From a virus, in IMG/VR virus record IMGVR_UViG_3300020442_002206, positions 1 to 30,952 of that record: 30,952 nt of DNA. The stretch is one strand, 5' to 3'. The notes beneath the pieces were generated by a model that did not search any database, was not told where the DNA came from, and saw only the letters and a list, made by a program, of their open reading frames with translations. The translations under genes were made by a program, and so were the position numbers. Each line of letters starts with the position of its first letter. The first letter of the stretch is position 1. This document shows, in pieces, positions 20,845 to 26,651 of the stretch.

Positions 20845-20873
20845 AGTATATAACAGATTTATATAATTGTCAA
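20845..20873 (-). promoter_or_regulatory. Host-type promoter for oxygenase/exonuclease unit
   Basis: Minus strand: -35 TTGACA (20868-20873), 17-base spacer, -10 TATACT (20845-20850). Confidence 0.8.
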
Positions 20874-20878
20874 GTTGT

Positions 20879-21184
20879 TTATGAAAGTGCTTTGGTTGCG
20901 GCTCTTGAAGCCATGTTGTCGACAGTATCGTCTTCTGGCTCTGATCTTGGTTGTTCACCACCCTTCAGCGTAATACCATTTTCGTCGAAACTGTCGACCA
21001 TGCCTTGAATACGTTGATCGTTATTGTAAGCCTGTACGAAACTTTCTCTGTCAAAGTGTTCACTGCCTACGTTGTCTAGAAAATCGTTTAGGTCGTCCCA
21101 ACTTATTTTAGTTGCGCCTTGTTGAAGTTTTAAATGTAGAACCTGTGCTAGACCGTCTCTGGTTTCTTCAGATAAGGTTAAGCC
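20879..21184 (-). CDS. Start-less open frame, probable -1 frameshift extension
   Basis: An open frame of 101 codons in the -1 frame relative to the upstream gene, ending TAA 20879-20881. Its translation is protein-like and not compositionally biased: starts GLTLSEETRDGLAQVLHLKL, continues KISWDDLNDFLDNVGSEHFD, and ends NMASRAATKALS; it resembles an EF-hand-like or conserved small phage protein. No ATG, GTG or TTG precedes it in frame after the last stop. It is reached by a -1 shift on A9 (A-AAA-AAG) at the end of the upstream gene, by transcriptional slippage, or is the result of a one-base indel in the A9 run. See findings. Confidence 0.7.
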   Translation of the reverse strand, partial: GLTLSEETRDGLAQVLHLKLQQGATKISWDDLNDFLDNVGSEHFDRESFVQAYNNDQRIQGMVDSFDENGITLKGGEQPRSEPEDDTVDNMASRAATKALS

Positions 21185-22059
21185 TTTTTTTTTGAGTCTG
21201 CTAAGAGCAAACCTAATCTTTTACTTAATTCTACGCTTTCGCGTTTGGCCCTGTCTGCCGGTTCTTCGCCTCCTGCTGATGCATCTGCGGTTGCAAACTC
21301 GTCGCCTGCTGGGTCTTCTGCTTCCGCTCCTGGTTCAACTTCTGCATCAACGGTTGGTTCCATTTCTGCTTCAGCTTCATCTCCGGGAACTTCATCGCCC
21401 ATTGTAGCTGGTGCGCCTTCGCCTGTCAAAACGGCTACGCCGGCTGTCAAGGCGTCTCTGGTGCTTTCCAATGACGTGAATAAACTTTCAAGTGCTGGTT
21501 TAACACTGCCGATAAATTCTTCCGACTTTTCAACACCCATTTCATCTCTGATCTTGTCGCCTATTTCTAGCATACTTTCTGTTTGCATTTCTGCTGTATC
21601 TTCCATCCAGCCTGTGATTCTATCTACCATGTCCTTCGCGGCCATAGTAAGTGCGGCCTCTTCTTCTGCCCCTTCGTTTAGATCATCTGCGGCTTTATAA
21701 CGCTTGTCGCCTTTTTTGTAGTTCTGATAAGCAGGTGTATTGTTTTTCTTGTCTGCTTTAGAAACAACCATCTTCTTATCATCGTCTTTGTCATCTTCTT
21801 TATCATGTTCAGCTTCAGCAATAGCTTGGTTGAGAATATCAAGGAATAATTTATTCTTCTGGTACACATCGCTGGTGTTCACTGAATCGAAACTTTCATT
21901 AGTTTCTACTTGAGATAAAAGTGTTCTCACTCTGTTTCGAGCATCTTCTAATTGCTCTAAAGTAAATTTTGATACATCAATTTTTTGGCCGAATCTTTTC
22001 TGAAGATTCTCGTTCAGCGTCTCTACTGTAATTGGCCTTGTAAATTCTCTAATCTGCAT
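21178..22059 (-). CDS. Virion structural-type protein (acidic linker), ends at slippery A9
   Basis: 293 residues in the zero frame. N-terminal helix-rich part (MQIREFTRPITVETLNENLQ; LSQVETNESF), a charged linker (EAEHDKEDDKDDDKK), a helical middle, then a Glu/Ala/Pro/Gly-rich low-complexity region and a conserved-looking end (DRAKRESVELSKRLGLLLAD). It resembles virion structural proteins of marine T4-like phages. The coding sequence ends ...TCA AAA AAA AAG GCT TAA; the A9 run contains A-AAA-AAG, a known -1 slippery heptamer. ATG 22059 has AAGGA 7 bases upstream and GATAAATA 32 bases upstream. Confidence 0.75.
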   Translation of the reverse strand: MQIREFTRPITVETLNENLQKRFGQKIDVSKFTLEQLEDARNRVRTLLSQVETNESFDSVNTSDVYQKNKLFLDILNQAIAEAEHDKEDDKDDDKKMVVSKADKKNNTPAYQNYKKGDKRYKAADDLNEGAEEEAALTMAAKDMVDRITGWMEDTAEMQTESMLEIGDKIRDEMGVEKSEEFIGSVKPALESLFTSLESTRDALTAGVAVLTGEGAPATMGDEVPGDEAEAEMEPTVDAEVEPGAEAEDPAGDEFATADASAGGEEPADRAKRESVELSKRLGLLLADSKKKA

Positions 22060-22090
22060 TGTTAATTCCTTTTATTATCAACCTACACTT

Positions 22091-22519
22091 TTATTTATCA
22101 AATATATATCTTTCTATGTCTGCTAAAGCGACCCAAGCATTGTCAGTTGCTATTTCAAATCTTACCTCTGCTGTGTCAATTCTTTCAGCAGAACCTCCCA
22201 TTTTTATAGTATTTTTGGCATATAGTGCATCCATATAGTGTTTTGCCACCTTATCATCCAGTTTTATTATGTCTTTCATCTTAAAATCTGCATCTTCTGC
22301 TGTTAATTTAGCAATGGCAACAGCGGCAGTTTTAGTAAATGTGGTTGTTACGTGCTTATTATTAGTTATGTCAAAAAGCCTATAACCATTTTTATGCCCA
22401 CGTATGACCATGTTTTTGATACGGATGCTGTTGCCCTTTTGGTAAGGGATAGCAACACGTTCAAGACCTGTTTGTATTATTTCTTCTAATTGTTTTGCTA
22501 AATTTGCGTCAACACTCAT
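22091..22519 (-). CDS. Conserved structural-type protein
   Basis: 142 residues from ATG 22519, overlapping the previous stop by 11 bases. Mixed alpha/beta with NGYRLFDITNNKHVTTTFTK and DDKVAKHYMDALYAKNTIKM. Unknown family; position within a run of virion-type genes of marine T4-like phages suggests a structural or packaging role. Confidence 0.62.
   Translation of the reverse strand: MSVDANLAKQLEEIIQTGLERVAIPYQKGNSIRIKNMVIRGHKNGYRLFDITNNKHVTTTFTKTAAVAIAKLTAEDADFKMKDIIKLDDKVAKHYMDALYAKNTIKMGGSAERIDTAEVRFEIATDNAWVALADIERYIFDK
22092..22099 (-). promoter_or_regulatory. Late promoter-like GATAAATA
   Basis: Minus strand GATAAATA overlapping the stop of the next gene up, 32 bases before ATG 22059. 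Confidence 0.55.
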
Positions 22520-22712
22520 TTGCCACAACCATTACAGTTTTACCTTGCACTATCTTACTTACTAATGCTTTCCTAATTAAGTTCTCGATTATGAATCTTT
22601 CTCTTTCAGAATAACTGTTAAATGGTCTGACGGTATCCATTCTTTGAAGCAACTTCTTTTCTTCATTGGTTTGATGGATAATGAATTCGTGTATAAGTTC
22701 GTTTATTTTCAT
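22509..22712 (-). CDS. Small helical protein
   Basis: 67 residues: helical MKINELIHEFIIHQTNEEKK and RERFIIENLIRKALVSKIV, ending VVANEC. ATG 22712 overlaps the preceding stop as ATGA, and its end overlaps the next gene. Function unknown. Confidence 0.62.
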   Translation of the reverse strand: MKINELIHEFIIHQTNEEKKLLQRMDTVRPFNSYSERERFIIENLIRKALVSKIVQGKTVMVVANEC

Positions 22713-23149
22713 GTTATCATACTATCTAGTGCTGTCTTTATAGTAGGATCTTTCTTTTTATACACAGCCTTTGGAGCATCCTTGTTTTTTGGATCTGCCA
22801 AAGTTACTTCGTCACCTGTTACTTTATCTACTTGTACTGCCTGTCCACCTATTGTTAAATCTGTGCCAGGTTTTAATAATTGTTGTGCGGCCATGTCGCC
22901 GACTTTTTGTCCAACCTTTTGTGCTTTCTTTGCCAAGCCCTGGGCCATTTTCTGTCCAGCCTTTTGTGCTAGATTAGAACCTGCCTTAACACCTTTAGCG
23001 GCAATCTTGCCTGCGCCTTTTGCCGCGGCTGTTCCCATTTTTGCACCGACTCTACCTGCCGCCGCACCTGCTCTAGCAAGTCCTCCTGCCACTGCACCTA
23101 CTGCTGGTAATACTTCGTCTGTCCTTTGATTGAATTCTCTAAATCTCAT
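22709..23149 (-). CDS. Ala/Gly/Lys-rich structural-type protein
   Basis: 146 residues. Residues 15-95 are a low-complexity, basic Ala/Gly/Lys region (GKIAAKGVKAGSNLAQKAGQ) that may be a helical membrane- or DNA-interacting segment; the C-terminal part is a small beta domain (TDLTIGGQAVQVDKVTGDEV). Probably virion-associated given its neighbours. AAGGAT upstream of ATG 23149; that ATG shares a base with the preceding stop. Confidence 0.65.
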   Translation of the reverse strand: MRFREFNQRTDEVLPAVGAVAGGLARAGAAAGRVGAKMGTAAAKGAGKIAAKGVKAGSNLAQKAGQKMAQGLAKKAQKVGQKVGDMAAQQLLKPGTDLTIGGQAVQVDKVTGDEVTLADPKNKDAPKAVYKKKDPTIKTALDSMIT

Positions 23150-23466
23150 TACTTCATCCTTTTACGCTTTGTTGAACGTTTGGTTGGTTTAAGTCTACTT
23201 TTATTTAACCTTGTAATTCTTCTAGTGTTTGGACTCATTCTTTTTGTAAATCTTGATTTAATTTTGATTAAAGGACTACGTCTGGCTTTTGCTTTCTTCA
23301 TTGAAATCCTACTTGCAACTCTTATCGGATTACTACAAGTTTGAGGTTTTGCTACTATACGTCCTTTTTTCTGTCCGCTGGTACAACGATACTTTCGAAC
23401 AACTTTGCCCTTGCTTCTACCAAATATCTGAATAGCACCTTCAGGTATGATTTCTGCAATCTGCAT
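23149..23466 (-). CDS. Basic protein, tandem paralogue A
   Basis: 105 residues, extremely Lys/Arg-rich. Core motif KGKVVRKYRCTSGQKKGRIV followed by a second Cys (QTCSNP) and R-I-S-M-K-K-A-K-A-R. The same core, V-R-K-Y-R-C-x-S-G-x-x-x-G-R-I-V-A ... C ... M-K-x-x-x-A-R, appears in the neighbouring gene, so they are tandem paralogues. Two conserved Cys might bind metal or form a disulfide. A nucleic-acid-binding or head-internal role is likely but unproven. Good AAGGGG site 5 bases upstream. Confidence 0.72.
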   Translation of the reverse strand: MQIAEIIPEGAIQIFGRSKGKVVRKYRCTSGQKKGRIVAKPQTCSNPIRVASRISMKKAKARRSPLIKIKSRFTKRMSPNTRRITRLNKSRLKPTKRSTKRKRMK

Positions 23467-23467
23467 G

Positions 23468-23749
23468 TTAACCCCTTTTATTCAATCTCTTTAGAGCTAT
23501 TGAAGCTGGATTAGTTCTTTTTGTTCTACGTGCTTTACGAGCCATTCTAGCACCTAGCCTAGCTCTAGTACGTTTCATTGACATACGTGCTTTCATGTTA
23601 GGTGCCGCAAAACATTGAGCAATGTTAGCAACAATACGCCCTTGCCGTCTACCAGAAGCACAGCGATACTTTCTCACTAACTTCTTGCCACGGCGACCCC
23701 AAATCTGTTTTTCTACGAGGTCAGATGATATGATTTCATTCACAAGCAT
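23468..23749 (-). CDS. Basic protein, tandem paralogue B
   Basis: 93 residues: LVNEIISSDLVEKQIWGRRG, then KKLVRKYRCASGRRQGRIVA, a second Cys (AQCFAAP) and MSMKRTRARLG; C-terminus R-K-A-R-R-T-K-R-T-N-P-A-S. Paralogue of the gene at 23149-23466, one base apart. The ATG at 23749 has no ribosome-binding site but AATAAATA exactly 5 bases upstream. The strong positive charge suggests binding to DNA, RNA or an acidic scaffold. Confidence 0.74.
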   Translation of the reverse strand: MLVNEIISSDLVEKQIWGRRGKKLVRKYRCASGRRQGRIVANIAQCFAAPNMKARMSMKRTRARLGARMARKARRTKRTNPASIALKRLNKRG

Positions 23750-23754
23750 ATATG

Positions 23755-23762
23755 TATTTATT
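23755..23762 (-). promoter_or_regulatory. Late-like motif AATAAATA, 5 bases before ATG
   Basis: Minus strand AATAAATA, then CATAT, then ATG 23749; overlaps the stop of the holin-like gene. Confidence 0.5.
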
Positions 23763-23997
23763 AGTTAAAGGAAATTAAAAGGACAACGATGGTAGAGAGC
23801 AAACCAGCAACTATTGTGCCTGTTGCACCTAAAACTACTTTCATCATAGCTTTGTTGCCGTTTGTAATGTCAGCGTGAATGTGTTCAACCTTCACTTCTA
23901 TTTTACCTAAGCGTGACTCAAGATTTATGTATCTTTGTTCGCATAAATCAACATGTGCTTCTAAGCTCTCACGCTCTAGTTTTGTGGCTCTTGCCAT
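23761..23997 (-). CDS. XhlA-like coiled coil plus membrane segment, holin-associated candidate
   Basis: 78 residues: a helical, coiled-coil-prone N-terminus (TKLERESLEAHVDLCEQRYI ... ESRLGKIEVKVEHI), then a single membrane segment at about 53-76 (KVVLGATGTIVAGLLSTIVV). This is the layout of haemolysin XhlA/holin-associated proteins. GGAG 9 bases upstream of ATG 23997. It could take part in membrane permeabilisation at lysis, but other membrane roles are possible. It lies far from the two peptidoglycan hydrolases at 5979-7273. Confidence 0.65.
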   Translation of the reverse strand: MARATKLERESLEAHVDLCEQRYINLESRLGKIEVKVEHIHADITNGNKAMMKVVLGATGTIVAGLLSTIVVLLISFN

Positions 23998-24057
23998 AAT
24001 CTATATCTCCATACCATGTATTCATCTCGCGGTAGGGGCCTTCTATACTATGCCTGA

Positions 24058-24462
24058 TTATGTAATGTTTGCCTTTTGTATTACTATGTTTTTTGCCTTT
24101 TTATCTGTTGTTCTGAATACATTGTTATTTATCTCAATCGTTTCATCTAGCCCTGATATCACTGGTACTAGATCAAAATCTTTTTCAAGTATTTCGGGTT
24201 CTGGAAACGTACGACCTTCATCTACGGTTAGTGTAATGCACCATACATTGTGGTTGCCTTTATAGTTTGTACCAAACCCTATTTCTTTTAATTCTTTTTC
24301 AGACATTTCAACTTTTTCCGGAGGATTGTCAAAAAGATAGTTTTGTCTTAGACATAGTGTTTGAAAGAAAGTCATGAAGTTAGCCTGCTGATGGGTTAAT
24401 TTTTTATCAGCACCCCTATATTGTTTTGTTTCTGTAATGTCTATTAGGGTGTATATAAGCAT
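24058..24462 (-). CDS. Conserved phage protein, unknown function
   Basis: 134 residues. The start (LIYTLIDITETKQYRGADKK, then LTHQQANFMTFFQTLCLRQN) matches a conserved small protein of marine T4-like phages as I recall it; no function known to me. ATG 24462 has no ribosome-binding site; ACTAAATA lies exactly 5 bases upstream, as at 2758, 12909 and 23755. Next downstream gene is the holin-like gene. Confidence 0.68.
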   Translation of the reverse strand: MLIYTLIDITETKQYRGADKKLTHQQANFMTFFQTLCLRQNYLFDNPPEKVEMSEKELKEIGFGTNYKGNHNVWCITLTVDEGRTFPEPEILEKDFDLVPVISGLDETIEINNNVFRTTDKKAKNIVIQKANIT

Positions 24463-24467
24463 AGTTC

Positions 24468-24475
24468 TATTTAGT
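24468..24475 (-). promoter_or_regulatory. Late-like motif ACTAAATA, 5 bases before ATG
   Basis: Minus strand ACTAAATA, then GAACT, then ATG 24462. Just upstream is a terminator for the preceding gene, so this gene needs its own promoter, which strengthens the case. Confidence 0.58.
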
Positions 24476-24483
24476 GGTCATAA

Positions 24484-24518
24484 AAAAAGGGCCCAAACAA
24501 AGTGAATGAGCCCTTTTT
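24484..24518 (-). terminator. Rho-independent terminator after 24533-24850 gene
   Basis: Stem AAAAAGGGC/GCCCTTTTT (24510-24518 and 24484-24492 on the minus strand), 17-base loop, then T-run. Symmetric A/T tails make it possibly bidirectional. Confidence 0.85.
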
Positions 24519-24532
24519 AAATTTTATAAGAA

Positions 24533-24850
24533 CTATGCTGGGTTCTGGTTAATGATAGCCTCAAGTGTTGTTACAGCACCTGTTACTCCGTGTGCGTTTG
24601 AACCTTCAGCCGCGTAAGTTAAACCTGCGCCTTGAACTGCTACAAACACAACATCAGTTGTACCACTTGCGAAAGCGGAACCGTCTGCTGTACCTACACC
24701 TGCAATAGTGTGTCCATCAAGAGCCATGTCTTCAAGAATAGTTTGAAGCTCAGCAGATGTAATGTTAGTCTTTGCGATCTTAACAATACAACTCTTAGGG
24801 CCTAAACCGTTTCCTAAATCAGCACTTCTTGTATCTGTAATACCTGCCAT
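24533..24850 (-). CDS. Small virion-type protein, separately transcribed
   Basis: 105 residues, starts MAGITDTRSADLGNGLGPKS, with SCIVKIAKTNITSAELQTIL and beta-rich VVFVAVQGAGLTY. No charge extremes, Gly/Ala/Thr-rich, as in small capsid decoration or virion proteins of marine T4-like phages. It has its own CATAAATA late motif (24879-24886), a strong ribosome-binding site (AGGAG) and its own terminator (24484-24518), so it is probably a highly expressed late monocistron. Precise role unknown. Confidence 0.72.
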   Translation of the reverse strand: MAGITDTRSADLGNGLGPKSCIVKIAKTNITSAELQTILEDMALDGHTIAGVGTADGSAFASGTTDVVFVAVQGAGLTYAAEGSNAHGVTGAVTTLEAIINQNPA

Positions 24851-24878
24851 TGTTTTCTCCTATAGGTGTTGTTGTATA

Positions 24879-24886
24879 TATTTATG
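24879..24886 (-). promoter_or_regulatory. Late promoter-like CATAAATA
   Basis: Minus strand CATAAATA, 28 bases before ATG 24850, between this gene and the terminator of the previous unit. Confidence 0.65.
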
Positions 24887-24899
24887 TAAGAGTTCATAA

Positions 24900-24933
24900 A
24901 AAAAGGGCTAATACCGAAGTAAAAGCCCTTTTT
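24900..24933 (-). terminator. Rho-independent terminator after 24955-25287 gene
   Basis: Stem AAAAAGGGCT/AGCCCTTTTT (24924-24933 and 24900-24909), 14-base loop, then T-run on the minus strand. Built like the terminator at 24484-24518. Confidence 0.85.
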
Positions 24934-24954
24934 GTGTAAGATTCTAATTAAATC

Positions 24955-25287
24955 TTATGTTGCGTCAAATGCGTCGATGTCTCTTTCAACGATTGTCAAT
25001 GCACTACAGTCGATACCGTCAACTGTACCCATAGCTTGGTAACGAGTCTGCATAGCCGCCGCTGTTACTGCGTGACCATCAACTACCATAAAGATTTTAC
25101 CAGCTGTTCCTGTTGATTTGTAAAGTAAAGGTTGGAATTCTTGTACCATAGTTGCGATGAATCCATCTACACCATCTTTAGCCGCAAGTGTTGCACCTGC
25201 ATCTAATTCCATACACTTTAATTGTGCTACTGAATACTGAACGCCATGATCGCGTCCGTCCTGATTAACTTTAGTTTGTCCTGCCAT
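24955..25287 (-). CDS. Small virion-type protein, separately transcribed
   Basis: 110 residues, starts MAGQTKVNQDGRDHGVQYSV, then MELDAGATLAAKDGVDGFIA and KIFMVVDGHAVTAAAMQTRY. Ala/Gly/Val-rich, one Cys in QLKCMEL and one in DGIDCSAL. Same start signal (TAGGAGAAAACAATG) and similar size as its neighbour at 24533-24850, followed by a similar terminator. A late motif variant GGTAAATA lies at 25346-25353, about 58 bases upstream. Likely a virion protein; unnamed. Confidence 0.7.
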   Translation of the reverse strand: MAGQTKVNQDGRDHGVQYSVAQLKCMELDAGATLAAKDGVDGFIATMVQEFQPLLYKSTGTAGKIFMVVDGHAVTAAAMQTRYQAMGTVDGIDCSALTIVERDIDAFDAT

Positions 25288-25365
25288 TGTTTTCTCCTAT
25301 TTTCTCTTAATGACATACTTCTTTACTCTAAGAAGTTGTTATATGTATTTACCAATTTAGGAAAT

Positions 25366-26244
25366 TTAGCGTCTATTAGACGTTTTTTTGGCTCGATTTT
25401 CTAAAGCTCTTAGCATTTGTATGAATGCAGGACCACCTTTTACTATATTATCTAGCATTATAATGGCTGGCATGTATGCCTGTAGAATGTTAGCTGATAC
25501 GCTTTTGTTATCTTTAGCAAGTTCTAAAAACTTCTTTGTTAGCATTAAATTCTTAGCACCAACAAGATATCTGTAACCAGCAAGATCTTTTCCTGTAACA
25601 TCTATGTCTGGAACACTTACCTTTGGTTCTGGATCAGTTACCTTATATGTTTCAAGATCTCTTTCTGCTGAAAGCTGTTCTAGATATTCAATTATATCAC
25701 TTGATCTAAGTTTTGCTCTAACAGCGAATAGCAATCTAGTGACAGTTGCCTTCTTGGCTTGTGTTGATAAGCCGTTCAAGCTAAAGATGTTTCTTCTAAT
25801 TGATTTGTAATCTCCGTTTGATATTCTCAGTATGCCTTCAATTCTTATTAGAAAAGCTTCATCTTCTCTACTAGGCACAACGCCTCTAGACATTTTACTG
25901 ACATATCTATTGAATGCCAAAAGCGGAAATTGTGTGTTGTTTCTTAGTTGCTTTGCCGCACCTGGATCTTTTAGTTTATTAAGTGCATTGTCGTCTCCAA
26001 CGATAAAAAAGACGAAATTATAAAGATCACTTCCGCTCATTCTAAAATACTTGTAGCTGTCATAGCCACTGGTATTTTTTGCATATCCATGAGCATAAGG
26101 TGCTGTAGTTGGAAAGCGTCTAAGTAATTCAAGAACCAAACAGGTTAGGTATGCTCTTTCACAGCAATCTGTGTAAGTGAGTGTTCTTAATGAACCTCCA
26201 CTACGAGTAAGCCTTGCTTCGTGTAACTCTTGAATAAACTGCAT
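25366..26244 (-). CDS. Conserved phage protein, helical, unknown function
   Basis: 292 residues, basic, mostly helical: FIQELHEARLTRSGGSLRTL at the start, MSRGVVPSREDEAFLIRIEG in the middle and AFIQMLRALENRAKKTSNRR at the end. No family recognised. ATG overlaps the stop of the preceding gene (TAATG). Late or structural function is likely from context only. Confidence 0.62.
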   Translation of the reverse strand: MQFIQELHEARLTRSGGSLRTLTYTDCCERAYLTCLVLELLRRFPTTAPYAHGYAKNTSGYDSYKYFRMSGSDLYNFVFFIVGDDNALNKLKDPGAAKQLRNNTQFPLLAFNRYVSKMSRGVVPSREDEAFLIRIEGILRISNGDYKSIRRNIFSLNGLSTQAKKATVTRLLFAVRAKLRSSDIIEYLEQLSAERDLETYKVTDPEPKVSVPDIDVTGKDLAGYRYLVGAKNLMLTKKFLELAKDNKSVSANILQAYMPAIIMLDNIVKGGPAFIQMLRALENRAKKTSNRR

Positions 26245-26642
26245 TATGCGTCTGCTATTGCTTTTGCTAATTTATCTTCACCTGAGTGTTCAGGATCTTT
26301 TACAGTTTTTGCAATGTCAATGTTCTTGTCTTTTACCTTTGCAATAATTTCTTTTGCTTCATCTGGTGTAACGCCTGCGGCCTTAAGTGCTTCACCTGCG
26401 TTTCTTGATCCAAAGCTAGAACCAATTGATGAAAGTTGTTGTCCAAGTTTTGCCGCCTTGTTAAACTGCTCATCATCTGGCCATTCAACTCCTGATCCAA
26501 TTGAAAGAGATGCTGTAATCTTTTGACCCATCTTTACAAATGCCTTTGTTTTTGGATCCATATCATAAGTTCCATCTATCTCAGCTAAATCTTCTAAGAT
26601 TTTTAAGAATTCTTCGCCTTGTGCGAGTTCTGTGATTTTCAT
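26244..26642 (-). CDS. Conserved phage protein, unknown function
   Basis: 132 residues, acidic, helical (MKITELAQGEEFLKILEDLA; VTPDEAKEIIAKVKDKNIDI). ATAGGAG upstream of ATG 26642. Unnamed; forms a coupled pair with the gene at 25366-26244 and follows the nucleotidyltransferase-type gene. Confidence 0.62.
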   Translation of the reverse strand: MKITELAQGEEFLKILEDLAEIDGTYDMDPKTKAFVKMGQKITASLSIGSGVEWPDDEQFNKAAKLGQQLSSIGSSFGSRNAGEALKAAGVTPDEAKEIIAKVKDKNIDIAKTVKDPEHSGEDKLAKAIADA

Positions 26643-26651
26643 TGTTTACTC

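Noticed and set aside
22644-23129. Plus-strand open frame rich in Ala, Pro and Cys
   Set aside because: Shadow of the Ala/Gly/Lys low-complexity gene on the minus strand.
24001-24057. Tiny open frame (18 codons) before the holin-like gene
   Set aside because: Too short, and its bases include the ribosome-binding site of the real gene at 23997.
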